Below, one piece after another: positions 1 to 7,706 of a DNA stretch of 64,000 bases. The notes below the pieces were generated by a model. The model did no database searches, was not told the DNA's origin, and saw only the letters and a list, made by a program, of their open reading frames with translations. The position numbers and the translations under genes are program-made. The DNA is taken from contig CAJUGD010000001.1 of the NCBI GenBank assembly GCA_910586205.1, positions 100,495 through 164,494 of the forward strand, written 5' to 3'. The first letter of the stretch is position 1. The number at the start of each line of letters is the position of its first letter. This DNA comes from an uncultured Lachnospiraceae bacterium (GTDB lineage: Bacteria > Bacillota > Clostridia > Lachnospirales > Lachnospiraceae).

Positions 1-2
1 GG

Positions 3-191
3 TGCCGTCTCTGCGGGGTGGATCCTTTAGTTACCGGAGTATCCGTACTTTTGGCGGCAATGCCCGCAGGAAGCACTACGGCTATTCTGGCTAATAAATA
101 TCAGGGAGACGTGGAGTTTGCCACAAAGTGCGTGGTGTTTACCACACTGATGACTTTGGTGACAGTGCCTCTTTGGTGTCTGGTGCTGTAA
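3..191 (+). CDS. AEC (auxin efflux carrier) family transporter, C-terminal fragment
   Basis: The reading frame is open from the window edge and ends at TAA 189-191, giving the last 62 residues of a membrane protein. The tail reads MPAGSTTAILANKY followed by a hydrophobic segment (CVVFTTLMTLVTVPLW). This Pro/Gly/Ser/Thr-rich element before the last transmembrane helix is typical of AEC permeases, which export or exchange organic anions across the cytoplasmic membrane. The start and most of the gene lie outside the window. The family call rests only on the C-terminus. The next gene begins 44 bases downstream on the same strand and could be cotranscribed. Confidence 0.6.
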   Translation, partial: CRLCGVDPLVTGVSVLLAAMPAGSTTAILANKYQGDVEFATKCVVFTTLMTLVTVPLWCLVL

Positions 192-235
192 CAGCGGGAG
201 GCTCTGAAAGCACATGAAACAGAACGGAGGAAAAG

Positions 236-655
236 ATGGAATATAAACAGATGGGAAACCATTATGTTATGAGGGTGGATCCAGGGGAGGAAATTCTGGA
301 AAAGATTGGGATTTTATGCAAAAAAGAAAATATCAGAGTTGGATCGGCTGTAGGTCTGGGTGCATCGAACCGGGCGGTAGTGGGGCTTTTTGATACGGTG
401 AACAAGGTATATAAAAAGAAAGAGCTGACCGGGCCTATGGAAATCACCTCTCTGGTGGGAAACATTTCTACAAAGGACGGGGAGACGTATCTTCATTTTC
501 ATGTGAATCTGTGTGATGAAGAAATGAGGATTCAGGGAGGGCACATGAATGCTTGTTATGTGTCCGCGACGGCTGAGATTACGGTGACAAAGTCTGAGGG
601 AACCGTGGAGCGGAGCATGGATGAAGAAATCGGGCTGAATCTGTACCGGTTTTAG
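236..655 (+). CDS. PPC/DUF296 domain protein
   Basis: A 139-residue protein made of a single PPC (DUF296) domain, the fold first described in plant AT-hook proteins and found alone in many bacteria. Visible hallmarks are the HFHV segment near residue 87 and the GGH near residue 101, which together supply the His cluster of the trimeric family. GLGASNRAVVGLFD near residue 41 is another conserved block. The start is set by a CGGAGG site six bases upstream of ATG 236. Bacterial members have no firmly assigned reaction; DNA binding is often annotated but there is no AT-hook here. It follows an AEC transporter by 44 bases, suggesting an operon. Confidence 0.8.
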   Translation: MEYKQMGNHYVMRVDPGEEILEKIGILCKKENIRVGSAVGLGASNRAVVGLFDTVNKVYKKKELTGPMEITSLVGNISTKDGETYLHFHVNLCDEEMRIQGGHMNACYVSATAEITVTKSEGTVERSMDEEIGLNLYRF

Positions 656-726
656 ATGCATGGGCCAGTACTGTTACGGGGGTCAACTGACACTTTGGCC
701 CGGTCTGTACATGTTTTTTAAAGCTC

Positions 727-755
727 TTGTCTTATGGGGAATAACGTGATAGAAT
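727..755 (+). promoter_or_regulatory. Sigma-A promoter of the MATE gene
   Basis: TTGTCT (727-732) and TAGAAT (750-755) are separated by 17 bases, with a TG one base ahead of the -10 (extended -10). The predicted start point is near 762, giving a leader of about 47 bases ending in an AGGAGG site before ATG 809. Confidence 0.6.
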
Positions 756-808
756 CAGTTTTACACGCAAAATTCCTATGGTAATTAATAGACAGGAGGA
801 GAAAAGCT

Positions 809-2176
809 ATGGAACTGAACCAGAAAGCAGATTTGTTTGAACGAACACCGATTCCTCAGGCTGTGGCCCAGCTTACCATACCTACTATTTTAAGCTCATT
901 GGTGATGGTGCTCTATAATATAGCAGATACTTATTTTGTGGGGATGGTCAATGATCCCATACAAAATGCGGCTGTTGCCTTGGCGGCTCCCGTGCTTCTG
1001 GCTTTTAATGCGGTAAACAATCTGTTTGGCGTGGGAAGCTCCAGCATGATGAGCCGGGCATTGGGCAGCCGGGATTATGAGACTGTGCGGCGAAGCTCTG
1101 CTTTTGGATTTTATTGTTCGCTGGTCTGCGGGGCAGTCTTTTCTCTGATGTGCCTTGCCTTTCAAGGGCCATTGCTGGTACTTTTGGGGGCAGATGAAAG
1201 CACGGCGGCAGCTACCGGCCAGTACCTGCAGTGGACCGTGATCTGCGGCGCAGCGCCTGCGATTCTTAATGTGGTATTGGCATATATGGTCAGATCCGAG
1301 GGAGCCGCATTTCATGCCAGTGTGGGAACCATGAGCGGCTGTATTCTGAACATTATCCTTGATCCTATTTTTATTCTTCCATGGGGGCTTAATATGGGAG
1401 CGGCAGGGGCCGGGCTTGCTACTTTTCTTTCTAATTGTGCGGCATGCATGTACTTTTTTGTTCTGCTGTATGAGAGGCGCAAGACTACCTTTGTGTGCAT
1501 TTCGCCTCACAAGTTCAGCCTGGAAAGGGCCGTTGTCCTGGGAATCTGCGGAGTGGGAATCCCGGCTGCGATCCAGAATCTTCTGAATGTAACGGGAATG
1601 ACCATTCTCAATAATTTCACCTCCTCCTATGGTGCAAGTGCAGTGGCTGCCATGGGGATTTCTCAAAAGCTTAACATGGTGCCCATGCAGGTGGCCCTGG
1701 GCTTTTCCCAGGGAATCATGCCGCTGATCAGTTATAATTATGCCAGCGGCAACATAAAGAGAATGAAGGAAGGGCTTTTGTTTGTGGCAAGGATTATGCT
1801 GCCATTTATTGCAGCGGTGGCATTGATTTATTATTTGGGGGCAGGAGGCTTGATCGGCGCTTTTATGAAAAATGATTCGATCATAGCACATGGAACCCGT
1901 TTTCTGCGTGGATTTTGTTTGGGCCTGCCTTTTATCTGTATGGATTTTCTGGCAGTTGGTGTTTTCCAGGCCATTGGGCTGGGAAGGGCAGCATTGCTGT
2001 TTGCCGTGTTAAGAAAGATTGTCCTGGAGATTCCGGCGCTGTATATACTGAACTTCCTGTTTCCTCTTTACGGGCTTGCCTATGCTCAGTTTACGGCGGA
2101 ATTTGTGCTGGCTGCAGCAGCAGTGGTAATGCTGGCAAGGATTTTTGGAAGGCTGCAGAAAGGGCAGAGAATTTAG
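809..2176 (+). CDS. MATE family efflux transporter
   Basis: A 455-residue polytopic membrane protein of the MATE (MepA/DinF-like) family, which couples Na+ or H+ entry to export of cationic drugs or metabolites. Twelve hydrophobic segments can be followed. The N-terminal motif TIPTILSSLVMVLYNIADTYFVG (written here for its position, residues 23-45) is the MATE signature, and its half-repeat starts near residue 245 (GVGIPAAIQNLLN). Length is normal for the family (about 450). The start has AGGAGG about 12 bases upstream. It is monocistronic, with its own promoter and a strong hairpin terminator behind it. Substrate cannot be read from sequence. Confidence 0.9.
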   Translation: MELNQKADLFERTPIPQAVAQLTIPTILSSLVMVLYNIADTYFVGMVNDPIQNAAVALAAPVLLAFNAVNNLFGVGSSSMMSRALGSRDYETVRRSSAFGFYCSLVCGAVFSLMCLAFQGPLLVLLGADESTAAATGQYLQWTVICGAAPAILNVVLAYMVRSEGAAFHASVGTMSGCILNIILDPIFILPWGLNMGAAGAGLATFLSNCAACMYFFVLLYERRKTTFVCISPHKFSLERAVVLGICGVGIPAAIQNLLNVTGMTILNNFTSSYGASAVAAMGISQKLNMVPMQVALGFSQGIMPLISYNYASGNIKRMKEGLLFVARIMLPFIAAVALIYYLGAGGLIGAFMKNDSIIAHGTRFLRGFCLGLPFICMDFLAVGVFQAIGLGRAALLFAVLRKIVLEIPALYILNFLFPLYGLAYAQFTAEFVLAAAAVVMLARIFGRLQKGQRI

Positions 2177-2187
2177 AATATAATAAC

Positions 2188-2255
2188 ATATGCATTTCTT
2201 TTGTTTGGCCGGACGGAGAGGTCCATTGGCCCAATAAAAGAAATGCATATTTTTG
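2188..2255. terminator. Bidirectional rho-independent terminator
   Basis: Perfect 15-base arms at 2188-2202 and 2236-2250 (ATATGCATTTCTTTT and its complement), with a further GGCC pairing inside, are followed by TTTT on the plus strand and preceded by A-rich sequence. It lies between the convergent MATE and dehydrogenase genes and can serve both. Confidence 0.85.
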
Positions 2256-2275
2256 TGGGGTTATTTGGGGCAGAC

Positions 2276-3370
2276 TCAGTCTTTTAAAAGCTGTTTCATG
2301 GCTTCGTGGAGCAGTACATAGCTTTCTTCACCGGCAGTTACGTAAGGGGAATCAATGAGATAGTCCTCTAAGGTCTTAAGCTGGGAATCGGTTCCTTCAA
2401 TGCCCAGTTCCTGGATGGACAGGGGCATATCCATGTCAGCCATGTATTGTTTTAATGCTTCCTTGTCCTGGGGAAGACGGTTGTAATAGAGCTGGGTAAA
2501 CAGGCCCACAGCCACGATCTCCCCGTGAAGCGCGTTTTTGGCCTCCTGGGTAAAAAAGGTTCGGATGCCGTCATAGATCATATGTCCCAAGGCAGATTGG
2601 GAGAAGCTTTTGGTAATATTGGCAATGACGCCAGTGACGGCAATATTGATGAAGGTTACGTCGTAGACTGCTTTGGTGGATTTCTTTTCCCGGATGTCTG
2701 CAATGGCCTGCCTGCCGTACTGTTTTAACACGTCGTAGGTATAGCTTGCCATGTGATAGGCAGAGAACAGGTCAATCTTGTTGTCATTCAGCAGCATGAC
2801 CGGTTTACCGTTTTGGATCTCGATCTTTTTGGCCATGGCATCTAAGATGCCGGCTGCGGCGTAGCGGATCGGACATTGGGCAATGGTCTGCATGTCTACC
2901 AGAACGGCGTCTATCTCATGTTCAAAGCGCCAGCAGTTTTTCTTGGCGCCTTCCTGGGTATACATGACGCTCATGGAGGTAAAGGCGGCACAGGTGGCGA
3001 TGGATGTGGGAATGTTGATACAGCCTATGTGGGCATTTTCTGCTGCAGCCTTTGCCAGATCCATGATCACGCCTCCGCCGATGCCTACAATCTCGTCACA
3101 GCCAAAGTCAAGAGCTTTTTTGCCCAGCTCAGCGGCAGATTCGTAGGAGCATGGCCCCATGTAGAGCTCCACGATATAGTCAACGCCTGCGGCTTTGATT
3201 CCCGGAAGCAGACGATCTTTTGTGACGGCAAAGGCTGTGTGGCCGGCCAGCAAGAATGCTTTTTTACTGAATCGGGCGATCTCTGCGCCGCATTGTTCCA
3301 GAAGATTTTCTTCCTGACGGTAGCGTCCGGCGCCGAACTTGATTGCAGGATCTAAAATGATTTTCTCCAT
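2276..3370 (-). CDS. Iron-containing (glycerol-dehydrogenase-like) alcohol dehydrogenase
   Basis: A 364-residue member of the iron-containing alcohol dehydrogenase superfamily, closest in layout to glycerol dehydrogenase GldA and related NAD(P)-linked enzymes. The nucleotide site is GIGGGVIMDLAK near residue 96. Metal ligands of the family are visible as Asp in AGILDAMAKK, His in LGHMIYDGIR and His in LHGEIVAVGL. Length matches GldA (about 365). The start has AAAGGAG upstream and a promoter further upstream. Substrate is unproven: the subfamily also includes dehydrogenases for other small polyols and hydroxy compounds. It is a single gene, convergent with the MATE gene. Confidence 0.85.
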   Translation of the reverse strand: MEKIILDPAIKFGAGRYRQEENLLEQCGAEIARFSKKAFLLAGHTAFAVTKDRLLPGIKAAGVDYIVELYMGPCSYESAAELGKKALDFGCDEIVGIGGGVIMDLAKAAAENAHIGCINIPTSIATCAAFTSMSVMYTQEGAKKNCWRFEHEIDAVLVDMQTIAQCPIRYAAAGILDAMAKKIEIQNGKPVMLLNDNKIDLFSAYHMASYTYDVLKQYGRQAIADIREKKSTKAVYDVTFINIAVTGVIANITKSFSQSALGHMIYDGIRTFFTQEAKNALHGEIVAVGLFTQLYYNRLPQDKEALKQYMADMDMPLSIQELGIEGTDSQLKTLEDYLIDSPYVTAGEESYVLLHEAMKQLLKD

Positions 3371-3434
3371 TGGGTATATTCTCCTTTTCTTTCAGGACGT
3401 TCAGAAAAAGTGAGTCCTTTTTTTCGCTGAGGTC

Positions 3435-3463
3435 AGAATACCAAAAGGACGGCAATGTTTCAA
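3435..3463 (-). promoter_or_regulatory. Sigma-A promoter of the GldA-like gene
   Basis: On the minus strand TTGAAA (3463-3458) and TATTCT (3440-3435) are 17 bases apart, with TGG just before the -10 (extended -10). This gives a leader of roughly 55 bases before the ATG at 3370. Confidence 0.6.
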
Positions 3464-3522
3464 CGAGAGGGATAAAAAGGAGACAGGCCGGACAGGGAAG
3501 AAAATATTTTTTATACAAATAT

Positions 3523-3694
3523 GTACTAGAGCGTGTCTGAAAATTGCTTTCCGTCAGATGTGCGTCACAATTTGTGGGAGATTTGGCCCGAATGAGGGAG
3601 GCGTAGTGGGCTACGTTGACCGAATGAGAGCCAAATATACCGCAAAGTGGGGCGTGCATCTGGCGGGAATGAATTTTCAGACACGCTCTAGTAC
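3523..3694. repeat. MITE-like inverted-repeat element, copy 1
   Basis: Perfect 23-base terminal inverted repeats lie at 3523-3545 and 3672-3694 (GTACTAGAGCGTGTCTGAAA end). The pairing continues inwards through CCGTCAGATG/CATCTGGCGG with one G-U pair. Inside are further nested hairpins (ATTTGGC/GCCAAAT and CGTAG-TGGG-CTACG). There is no transposase and no plausible protein. The 172-base length and layered stems fit a non-autonomous mobile element or a structured intergenic repeat. I recall similar GAGCGTGTCTGAAAAT ends from clostridial genomes but could not check. Confidence 0.8.
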
Positions 3695-3853
3695 TGCCTT
3701 GCGGAAATTCCAGTGAATAAAGCACCCGCTGCCTACGCCCTCTGCACGTCTGCAAAGCTAGCCGTAGGCACCACTACGCCGTCACTTTGCAAACGCACAG
3801 ATGACGCAGACATCTGGCACTTTATTCACCGTTATTTCCGCAATGCAGTACTA
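3691..3853. repeat. MITE-like inverted-repeat element, copy 2, abutting copy 1
   Basis: A second, different inverted repeat shares its outer GTAC with copy 1. Arms lie at 3691-3722 and 3820-3851 (GTACTGCCTTGCGGAAAT and its imperfect complement; about 27 of 32 positions pair). Inner pairs include GCCTACG/CGTAGGC and GTCTGCAAAG/CTTTGCAAAC. The right end reads GTACTAG, so its last bases form the TAG stop codon (3853-3851) of the downstream minus-strand LysR gene. The element has therefore inserted at, or evolved into, the extreme 3' end of that gene. Confidence 0.75.
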
Positions 3854-4795
3854 GATATTTCCGGGTTTTTCCGGATTCCAATAGGCGGATGCCAGTTCAA
3901 TAAAATACCGTGCAGCTTTGGGAAGATAAGCGCCCTTTCGGTAGGAAGCCACAATATCCCATGTGGGATGGGAGGTGAGGGAAAAGCAGGCAAGGCATTT
4001 GTCCGGTTTTTGGAGATAATGAGCCGGTATCAAACCGCAGCAGAGGCGGCTGCGGATCATGGTCAGGATTGTGGCGTTGCTGGCAGTCTCAAACAGCACA
4101 TTAGGAAGAAAACCGGCCTGGGTGAATAATTGGTCAATCAGTTGGCGGATGGTGGACTCTTTGTACATGAGAACAAAGGGCTCATACTGCAGCCTGCAAA
4201 GATTCAGCTCAGGGAAACGTGGATAGCCGGAGCTTTTTCTGCGGCGGGATGGCGGAGCTTCCTGGCAGACCGGGTGCCCGCTTGGAACCACCAGAAAGAT
4301 TTCTTCTGTGGCCAGCAGAATGTATTCGTCATCCGTGCGGTGTTCGTCACAAAGGGTCTGGAAGCCTAAGTCCAGTTCTCCTCGGGCAATGAGTGTCTGC
4401 TGTTTGCGGACACTTAGTTCGGATGGCTCTACAATAATGTCCGGGTACTGCTGGTGGAAGCGAGGATAGACATAGGAGAACATGGAGGTGCCTCGGCCGG
4501 GAGTAAAGGCCAAGGAAAGGGTTCCTTTTTGCCTGACAGCCAGATCGCCTAAGCGTTTGTAGGTTTCCTGCTTGATCTGAAGCATTTTTCTGGCATTTTC
4601 CAGATAGATTTCTCCGGCCTGGGTGGGGCGCCAATCTGTGCGGGATCGGTGAAAAAGGGGAAGATCCAGCTCTCGTTCCAGGCGCAGTAGCTGCTGGTTA
4701 AGGGCAGGCTGAGTCAGATGGAGCTTTTCGGCGGCACGGGTTATGTTGTTTTCCTCGGCGATTTTTAAGATGTATTCAATCTGTTTTGTGTCCAT
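3851..4795 (-). CDS. LysR family transcriptional regulator (garD-divergent)
   Basis: A 314-residue LysR-type regulator. The N-terminal winged helix-turn-helix covers about residues 1-60 (MDTKQIEYILKIAEENNIT, then AAEKLHLTQPALNQQLLRLE), followed by a linker helix and a periplasmic-binding-like effector domain to the C-terminus. The start at 4795 is chosen because GAGGAG sits seven bases upstream; an ATG 33 bases earlier has no such site. It is transcribed divergently from garD, the classic LysR arrangement, so it probably senses an aldarate or a pathway intermediate. It is a close paralogue of the regulator at 6581-7540. Its stop codon is formed by the end of an inverted-repeat element. Confidence 0.88.
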   Translation of the reverse strand: MDTKQIEYILKIAEENNITRAAEKLHLTQPALNQQLLRLERELDLPLFHRSRTDWRPTQAGEIYLENARKMLQIKQETYKRLGDLAVRQKGTLSLAFTPGRGTSMFSYVYPRFHQQYPDIIVEPSELSVRKQQTLIARGELDLGFQTLCDEHRTDDEYILLATEEIFLVVPSGHPVCQEAPPSRRRKSSGYPRFPELNLCRLQYEPFVLMYKESTIRQLIDQLFTQAGFLPNVLFETASNATILTMIRSRLCCGLIPAHYLQKPDKCLACFSLTSHPTWDIVASYRKGAYLPKAARYFIELASAYWNPEKPGNI

Positions 4796-4837
4796 AACAA
4801 ATCTCCTCGTCTGTTTTTCTATAGGCAATATCCAGAG

Positions 4838-4954
4838 CCTGAATGATTCTTTCAGGGGATCTCAAAGTAGTTTTTGTAATGGGGATGAGAATAAGTATAA
4901 AATAAAATATTTGGGTTGGCAACAGATCTCTAAAATAAAGTTTGAGATATCAAA
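4838..4954. promoter_or_regulatory. LysR/garD divergent control region
   Basis: The 243-base gap between the divergent lysR and garD genes holds two palindromes: CCTGAA-N7-TTCAGG (4838-4856) and TTTGA-GATA-TCAAA (4941-4954). A weak -10-like TAAAAT is at 4989-4994 in front of garD. These are candidate LysR binding sites; no motif match to a known regulator can be claimed. Confidence 0.4.
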
Positions 4955-5038
4955 TTTTTATGAATTTTACTTTTCCGGGTACTGCGGGTAAAATAAAAAT
5001 ATGGAGAATAAAGGCCAGGAGGAATCAGGAGGACAGGG

Positions 5039-6559
5039 ATGGAGAAACGAAAGTATGTAAGGATTAAGGAACAGGACAATGTGGTAGTGGTGGTGCAGGA
5101 TACGGCTGCGGGGACAGAGATTATGGAGGGGCTGGTGGCTAACCAGGATATCCCGCAGGCCCATAAGGTGGCATTGGAGGACATTCCTGCCGGCGGCGAA
5201 GTTGTCCGGTATGGGGTGGTTTTAGGATATGCGGTTCAAGACATGAAAAAAGGGGACTGGATTAATGAGCATATGCTGGAACTGCCGGAGAGTCCGTCTG
5301 TGGAGAACATGCAGTACGGAACCAATCTGGTGCCCATGGAGGAACTGCCTCTGCCGACACGAACTACCTGGATGGGGTATAGGAATGCAGAGGGACCGGC
5401 CGGAACAAGGAATCTTCTGGGGATTGTGACGACAGTCCAGTGCGCCGCAGGGGTGCTGAAGGTGGCTGTGGAGCGGATTAAGAAGGAACTGCTTCCCAAG
5501 TATCCCAATGTGGACGGGGTGGTGGCAGTGACCCATCCCTATGGCTGCGGTGTGGCGATCAATGCTCCCATGGCATACATACCGATCCGGGCGATAACCA
5601 ATGTGATACGCCATCCTAATTTTGGAGGGGAGATCATGGTTGTAGGATTAGGGTGCGAGAAGCTGACATATGACCGGGTGCTGCCGGCCCAGGATATTAA
5701 CGATGAAAATGTGCTGACATTACAGGACTTTCCGGGGCATGATGCCATGATGAATGCAATTCTGGAGATGGCGGAGAAAAAGCTGCAGAGGCTGAATGAG
5801 AGAACAAGGGAGGAGCTTCCTTTAAGCCAATTGCTTGTGGGGATGCAGTGCGGAGGGAGCGATGCGTTTTCCGGAGTGTCTGCCAATCCCAGCGCCGGGT
5901 ATGCGGCGGATATGATTGTGCGCGGCGGGGGAACAGTAATGTTCTCTGAAGTGACAGAGGTAAGGGACGGTGTACATATGCTGGCAGCCAGGTGTCCGGA
6001 TGCCTATACACGCGACCGGCTGGCAGAAGAAATGAAGTGGTATGACGATTATTTGTCCCAGGGCGGGGTGGGACGTGACGCCAACCCTACGCCGGGCAAC
6101 AAAAAGGGCGGCTTGGCCAATATTGTGGAAAAGGCAATGGGCAGTATTGCCAAAAGCGGCACCAGCCAGATTGTGGAGGTGCTGTCTCCGGGAGAAAAGC
6201 CTACAAAGCATGGATTGATCTATGCGGCCACACCGGCCAGTGACATTGTGTGCGGTCCCAGCCAGGTGGCCAGCGGGATTGGCCTGCAGGTGTTTATGAC
6301 CGGAAGGGGAACACCCTATGGACTGGATATCAGCCCGGTGATCAAAGTCTGCAGCCGCAATGAGATGAAAGATCACTGGTTTGACTTGATCGACATTTCA
6401 GCAGGAGATGTGGCTACCGGCGAAAAGACGATTGCCGAGGTAGGTACAGAGATCTTTGAGTTTATTCTGGCGGTAGCCAGCGGTGAGGCGGAGCCTTACA
6501 GTGATCGCCATGGTTTCCACAATGATATGTGCATCTTTAATCCGGCTCCGATTACCTGA
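5039..6559 (+). CDS. garD: Galactarate dehydratase (GarD family)
   Basis: A 506-residue GarD/UxaA-family dehydratase, predicted to convert galactarate to 5-dehydro-4-deoxy-glucarate in the cytoplasm. An N-terminal SAF domain (about residues 1-85) is followed by the large UxaA-type domain. Conserved blocks are GTRNLLGIVTTVQCA near 122, THPYGCGV near 165, GLGCEK near 201, MQCGGSDAFSGVSANP near 270 and GRGTPYG near 422. The C-terminus RHGFHNDMCIFNPAPIT matches the GarD-type ending, rather than the UxaA type seen at 48874-50370. Length agrees with E. coli GarD (523). An AGGAGG-like site precedes ATG 5039. It lies between two LysR regulators and near gudD and a TTT transporter. Confidence 0.88.
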   Translation: MEKRKYVRIKEQDNVVVVVQDTAAGTEIMEGLVANQDIPQAHKVALEDIPAGGEVVRYGVVLGYAVQDMKKGDWINEHMLELPESPSVENMQYGTNLVPMEELPLPTRTTWMGYRNAEGPAGTRNLLGIVTTVQCAAGVLKVAVERIKKELLPKYPNVDGVVAVTHPYGCGVAINAPMAYIPIRAITNVIRHPNFGGEIMVVGLGCEKLTYDRVLPAQDINDENVLTLQDFPGHDAMMNAILEMAEKKLQRLNERTREELPLSQLLVGMQCGGSDAFSGVSANPSAGYAADMIVRGGGTVMFSEVTEVRDGVHMLAARCPDAYTRDRLAEEMKWYDDYLSQGGVGRDANPTPGNKKGGLANIVEKAMGSIAKSGTSQIVEVLSPGEKPTKHGLIYAATPASDIVCGPSQVASGIGLQVFMTGRGTPYGLDISPVIKVCSRNEMKDHWFDLIDISAGDVATGEKTIAEVGTEIFEFILAVASGEAEPYSDRHGFHNDMCIFNPAPIT

Positions 6560-6580
6560 TTGGAAGAAACATAAGGTGGT

Positions 6581-7540
6581 TTATCTGGCGGGAAGGTCCA
6601 TGTCTGTCAGATGGGTGCAATTTGGGCAGTCAAAAGGATTGTTATTCCAATGTTCTTTGACCATATGAATAAACAGGCGGGCCGGCTTGCTTAAGTAGGA
6701 ATTGCGCTTATAGCTGGCTGCCACATGCCAGCTTGGATGATCCGGCATCTGGAAAAAGGCAATGTCATTGGTCCGGCGCATGTAGTAGGACGGCACCAGC
6801 CCGCAGCAAAGGTTAGTCTGTACCATATAGATGATGGTGTTGTTGTTGTGGGTTTCAAACAAAATATTGGGGGCAAACCCGGCCCGCTTAAATATATCGT
6901 TGGCCAGGGAGCGCATGGTGGAATCCTTTTCCAGCAGGACAAAGGGTTCATAGCGGAGATTTTTAATATCCATGACAGCCAGCGGCTCCCCGTTTGCCGC
7001 GGCGTAGGAGCCTAAGGGATGTCCGGCAGGGATGGCAAGGAGGATTTCTTCTTCCACCAGAAGGATATACTCATCATTTGTGTGATCTTCTTGTCTCAGG
7101 GTGAGAAAAGCAATATCCAGATTGTCGTCTTCAATCATCTGCTGAAGTTCATAGACGTTTTTTTCCACAGGTTCCACCACAATGTCCGGGTAGGTTTGCC
7201 GGAATGCCGGATAGATGGAGGTGAACATATTGATACCCCGTCCGGGAGTAAAGCCAATGGAAAGGCGTCCCCGCCTGGTGGCGGCAATATCGCTGATCTG
7301 ATTGTAGGTATCCTTTTTCAGACGCAGGATCTGACGGGCATTGCGCAGATAGACTTCACCGGCTTCTGTGGGTCTCCAGTTGACTCGGGACCGGTGAAAC
7401 AGCGGTGTGCCCAGCTCTTTTTCCAGCTTTAAAAGCTGCTGGTTTAGGGCGGACTGGGTGATATAGAGCTTATCAGCCGCCTTGGTAATGTTATTTTCTT
7501 CGGCAATTTTAAGAATATATTCAATTTGTTTGGTATCCAT
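6581..7540 (-). CDS. LysR family transcriptional regulator (paralogue)
   Basis: A 319-residue LysR regulator sharing almost the same first 20 residues (MDTKQIEYILKIAEENNIT) and the same domain plan as the regulator at 3851-4795, so the two arose by duplication. The HTH is at about residues 16-36 (ITKAADKLYITQSALNQQL) and the effector domain runs from about residue 90. The start at 7540 has AAAGGATGAT immediately upstream; an upstream ATG at 7567 lacks a site. It is convergent with garD (21 bases apart). Two palindromes lie just upstream of it. The effector domains differ clearly, so the pair may answer different aldarates. Confidence 0.88.
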   Translation of the reverse strand: MDTKQIEYILKIAEENNITKAADKLYITQSALNQQLLKLEKELGTPLFHRSRVNWRPTEAGEVYLRNARQILRLKKDTYNQISDIAATRRGRLSIGFTPGRGINMFTSIYPAFRQTYPDIVVEPVEKNVYELQQMIEDDNLDIAFLTLRQEDHTNDEYILLVEEEILLAIPAGHPLGSYAAANGEPLAVMDIKNLRYEPFVLLEKDSTMRSLANDIFKRAGFAPNILFETHNNNTIIYMVQTNLCCGLVPSYYMRRTNDIAFFQMPDHPSWHVAASYKRNSYLSKPARLFIHMVKEHWNNNPFDCPNCTHLTDMDLPAR

Positions 7541-7571
7541 ATCATCCTTTCCAGGCAAAATGCACATTTTA

Positions 7572-7616
7572 CTCTTAAAAATATTAAGAGAAATAAAAAT
7601 ATAAGTAATTTTACTT
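7572..7616. promoter_or_regulatory. Candidate LysR operator palindromes
   Basis: Two perfect palindromes lie upstream of the lysR at 6581-7540: CTCTTAA-N5-TTAAGAG (7572-7590), which contains a T-N11-A LysR-box geometry, and AAGTAA-TT-TTACTT (7603-7616). Their centres are about 28 bases apart. The ATTTTACTT half-site also occurs upstream of garD (4964-4972), suggesting shared recognition. The rest of the gap to 7706 shows nothing else clear. Confidence 0.55.
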
Positions 7617-7706
7617 CTTGAGACAAATGTATTACCATAGAACCATAAGAAACAGTAAAACAGCAGAAGCTGATTTTATGCAGGCTTACAATAGAGCCGG
7701 CAGGAC

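Noticed and set aside
656..726. GGGCCA/TGGCCC stem after the PPC-domain gene as a terminator
   Set aside because: The arms are short, the loop is long and no U-run follows directly, so the evidence is too weak to list.
896..1891. 331-codon minus-strand frame opposite the MATE gene
   Set aside because: Composition (His/Gln/Ser-rich, no hydrophobic pattern) and lack of a start site mark it as a shadow of the clear MATE gene.
3523..3853. Inverted-repeat pair as an insertion sequence or simple terminator
   Set aside because: There is no transposase, and the stems are far longer and more layered than a terminator; I list it as a MITE-like repeat instead.
3713..4129. 138-codon plus-strand frame across the inverted repeat and lysR
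   Set aside because: It has no ribosome site, starts inside the palindromic element and lies opposite the lysR coding region.
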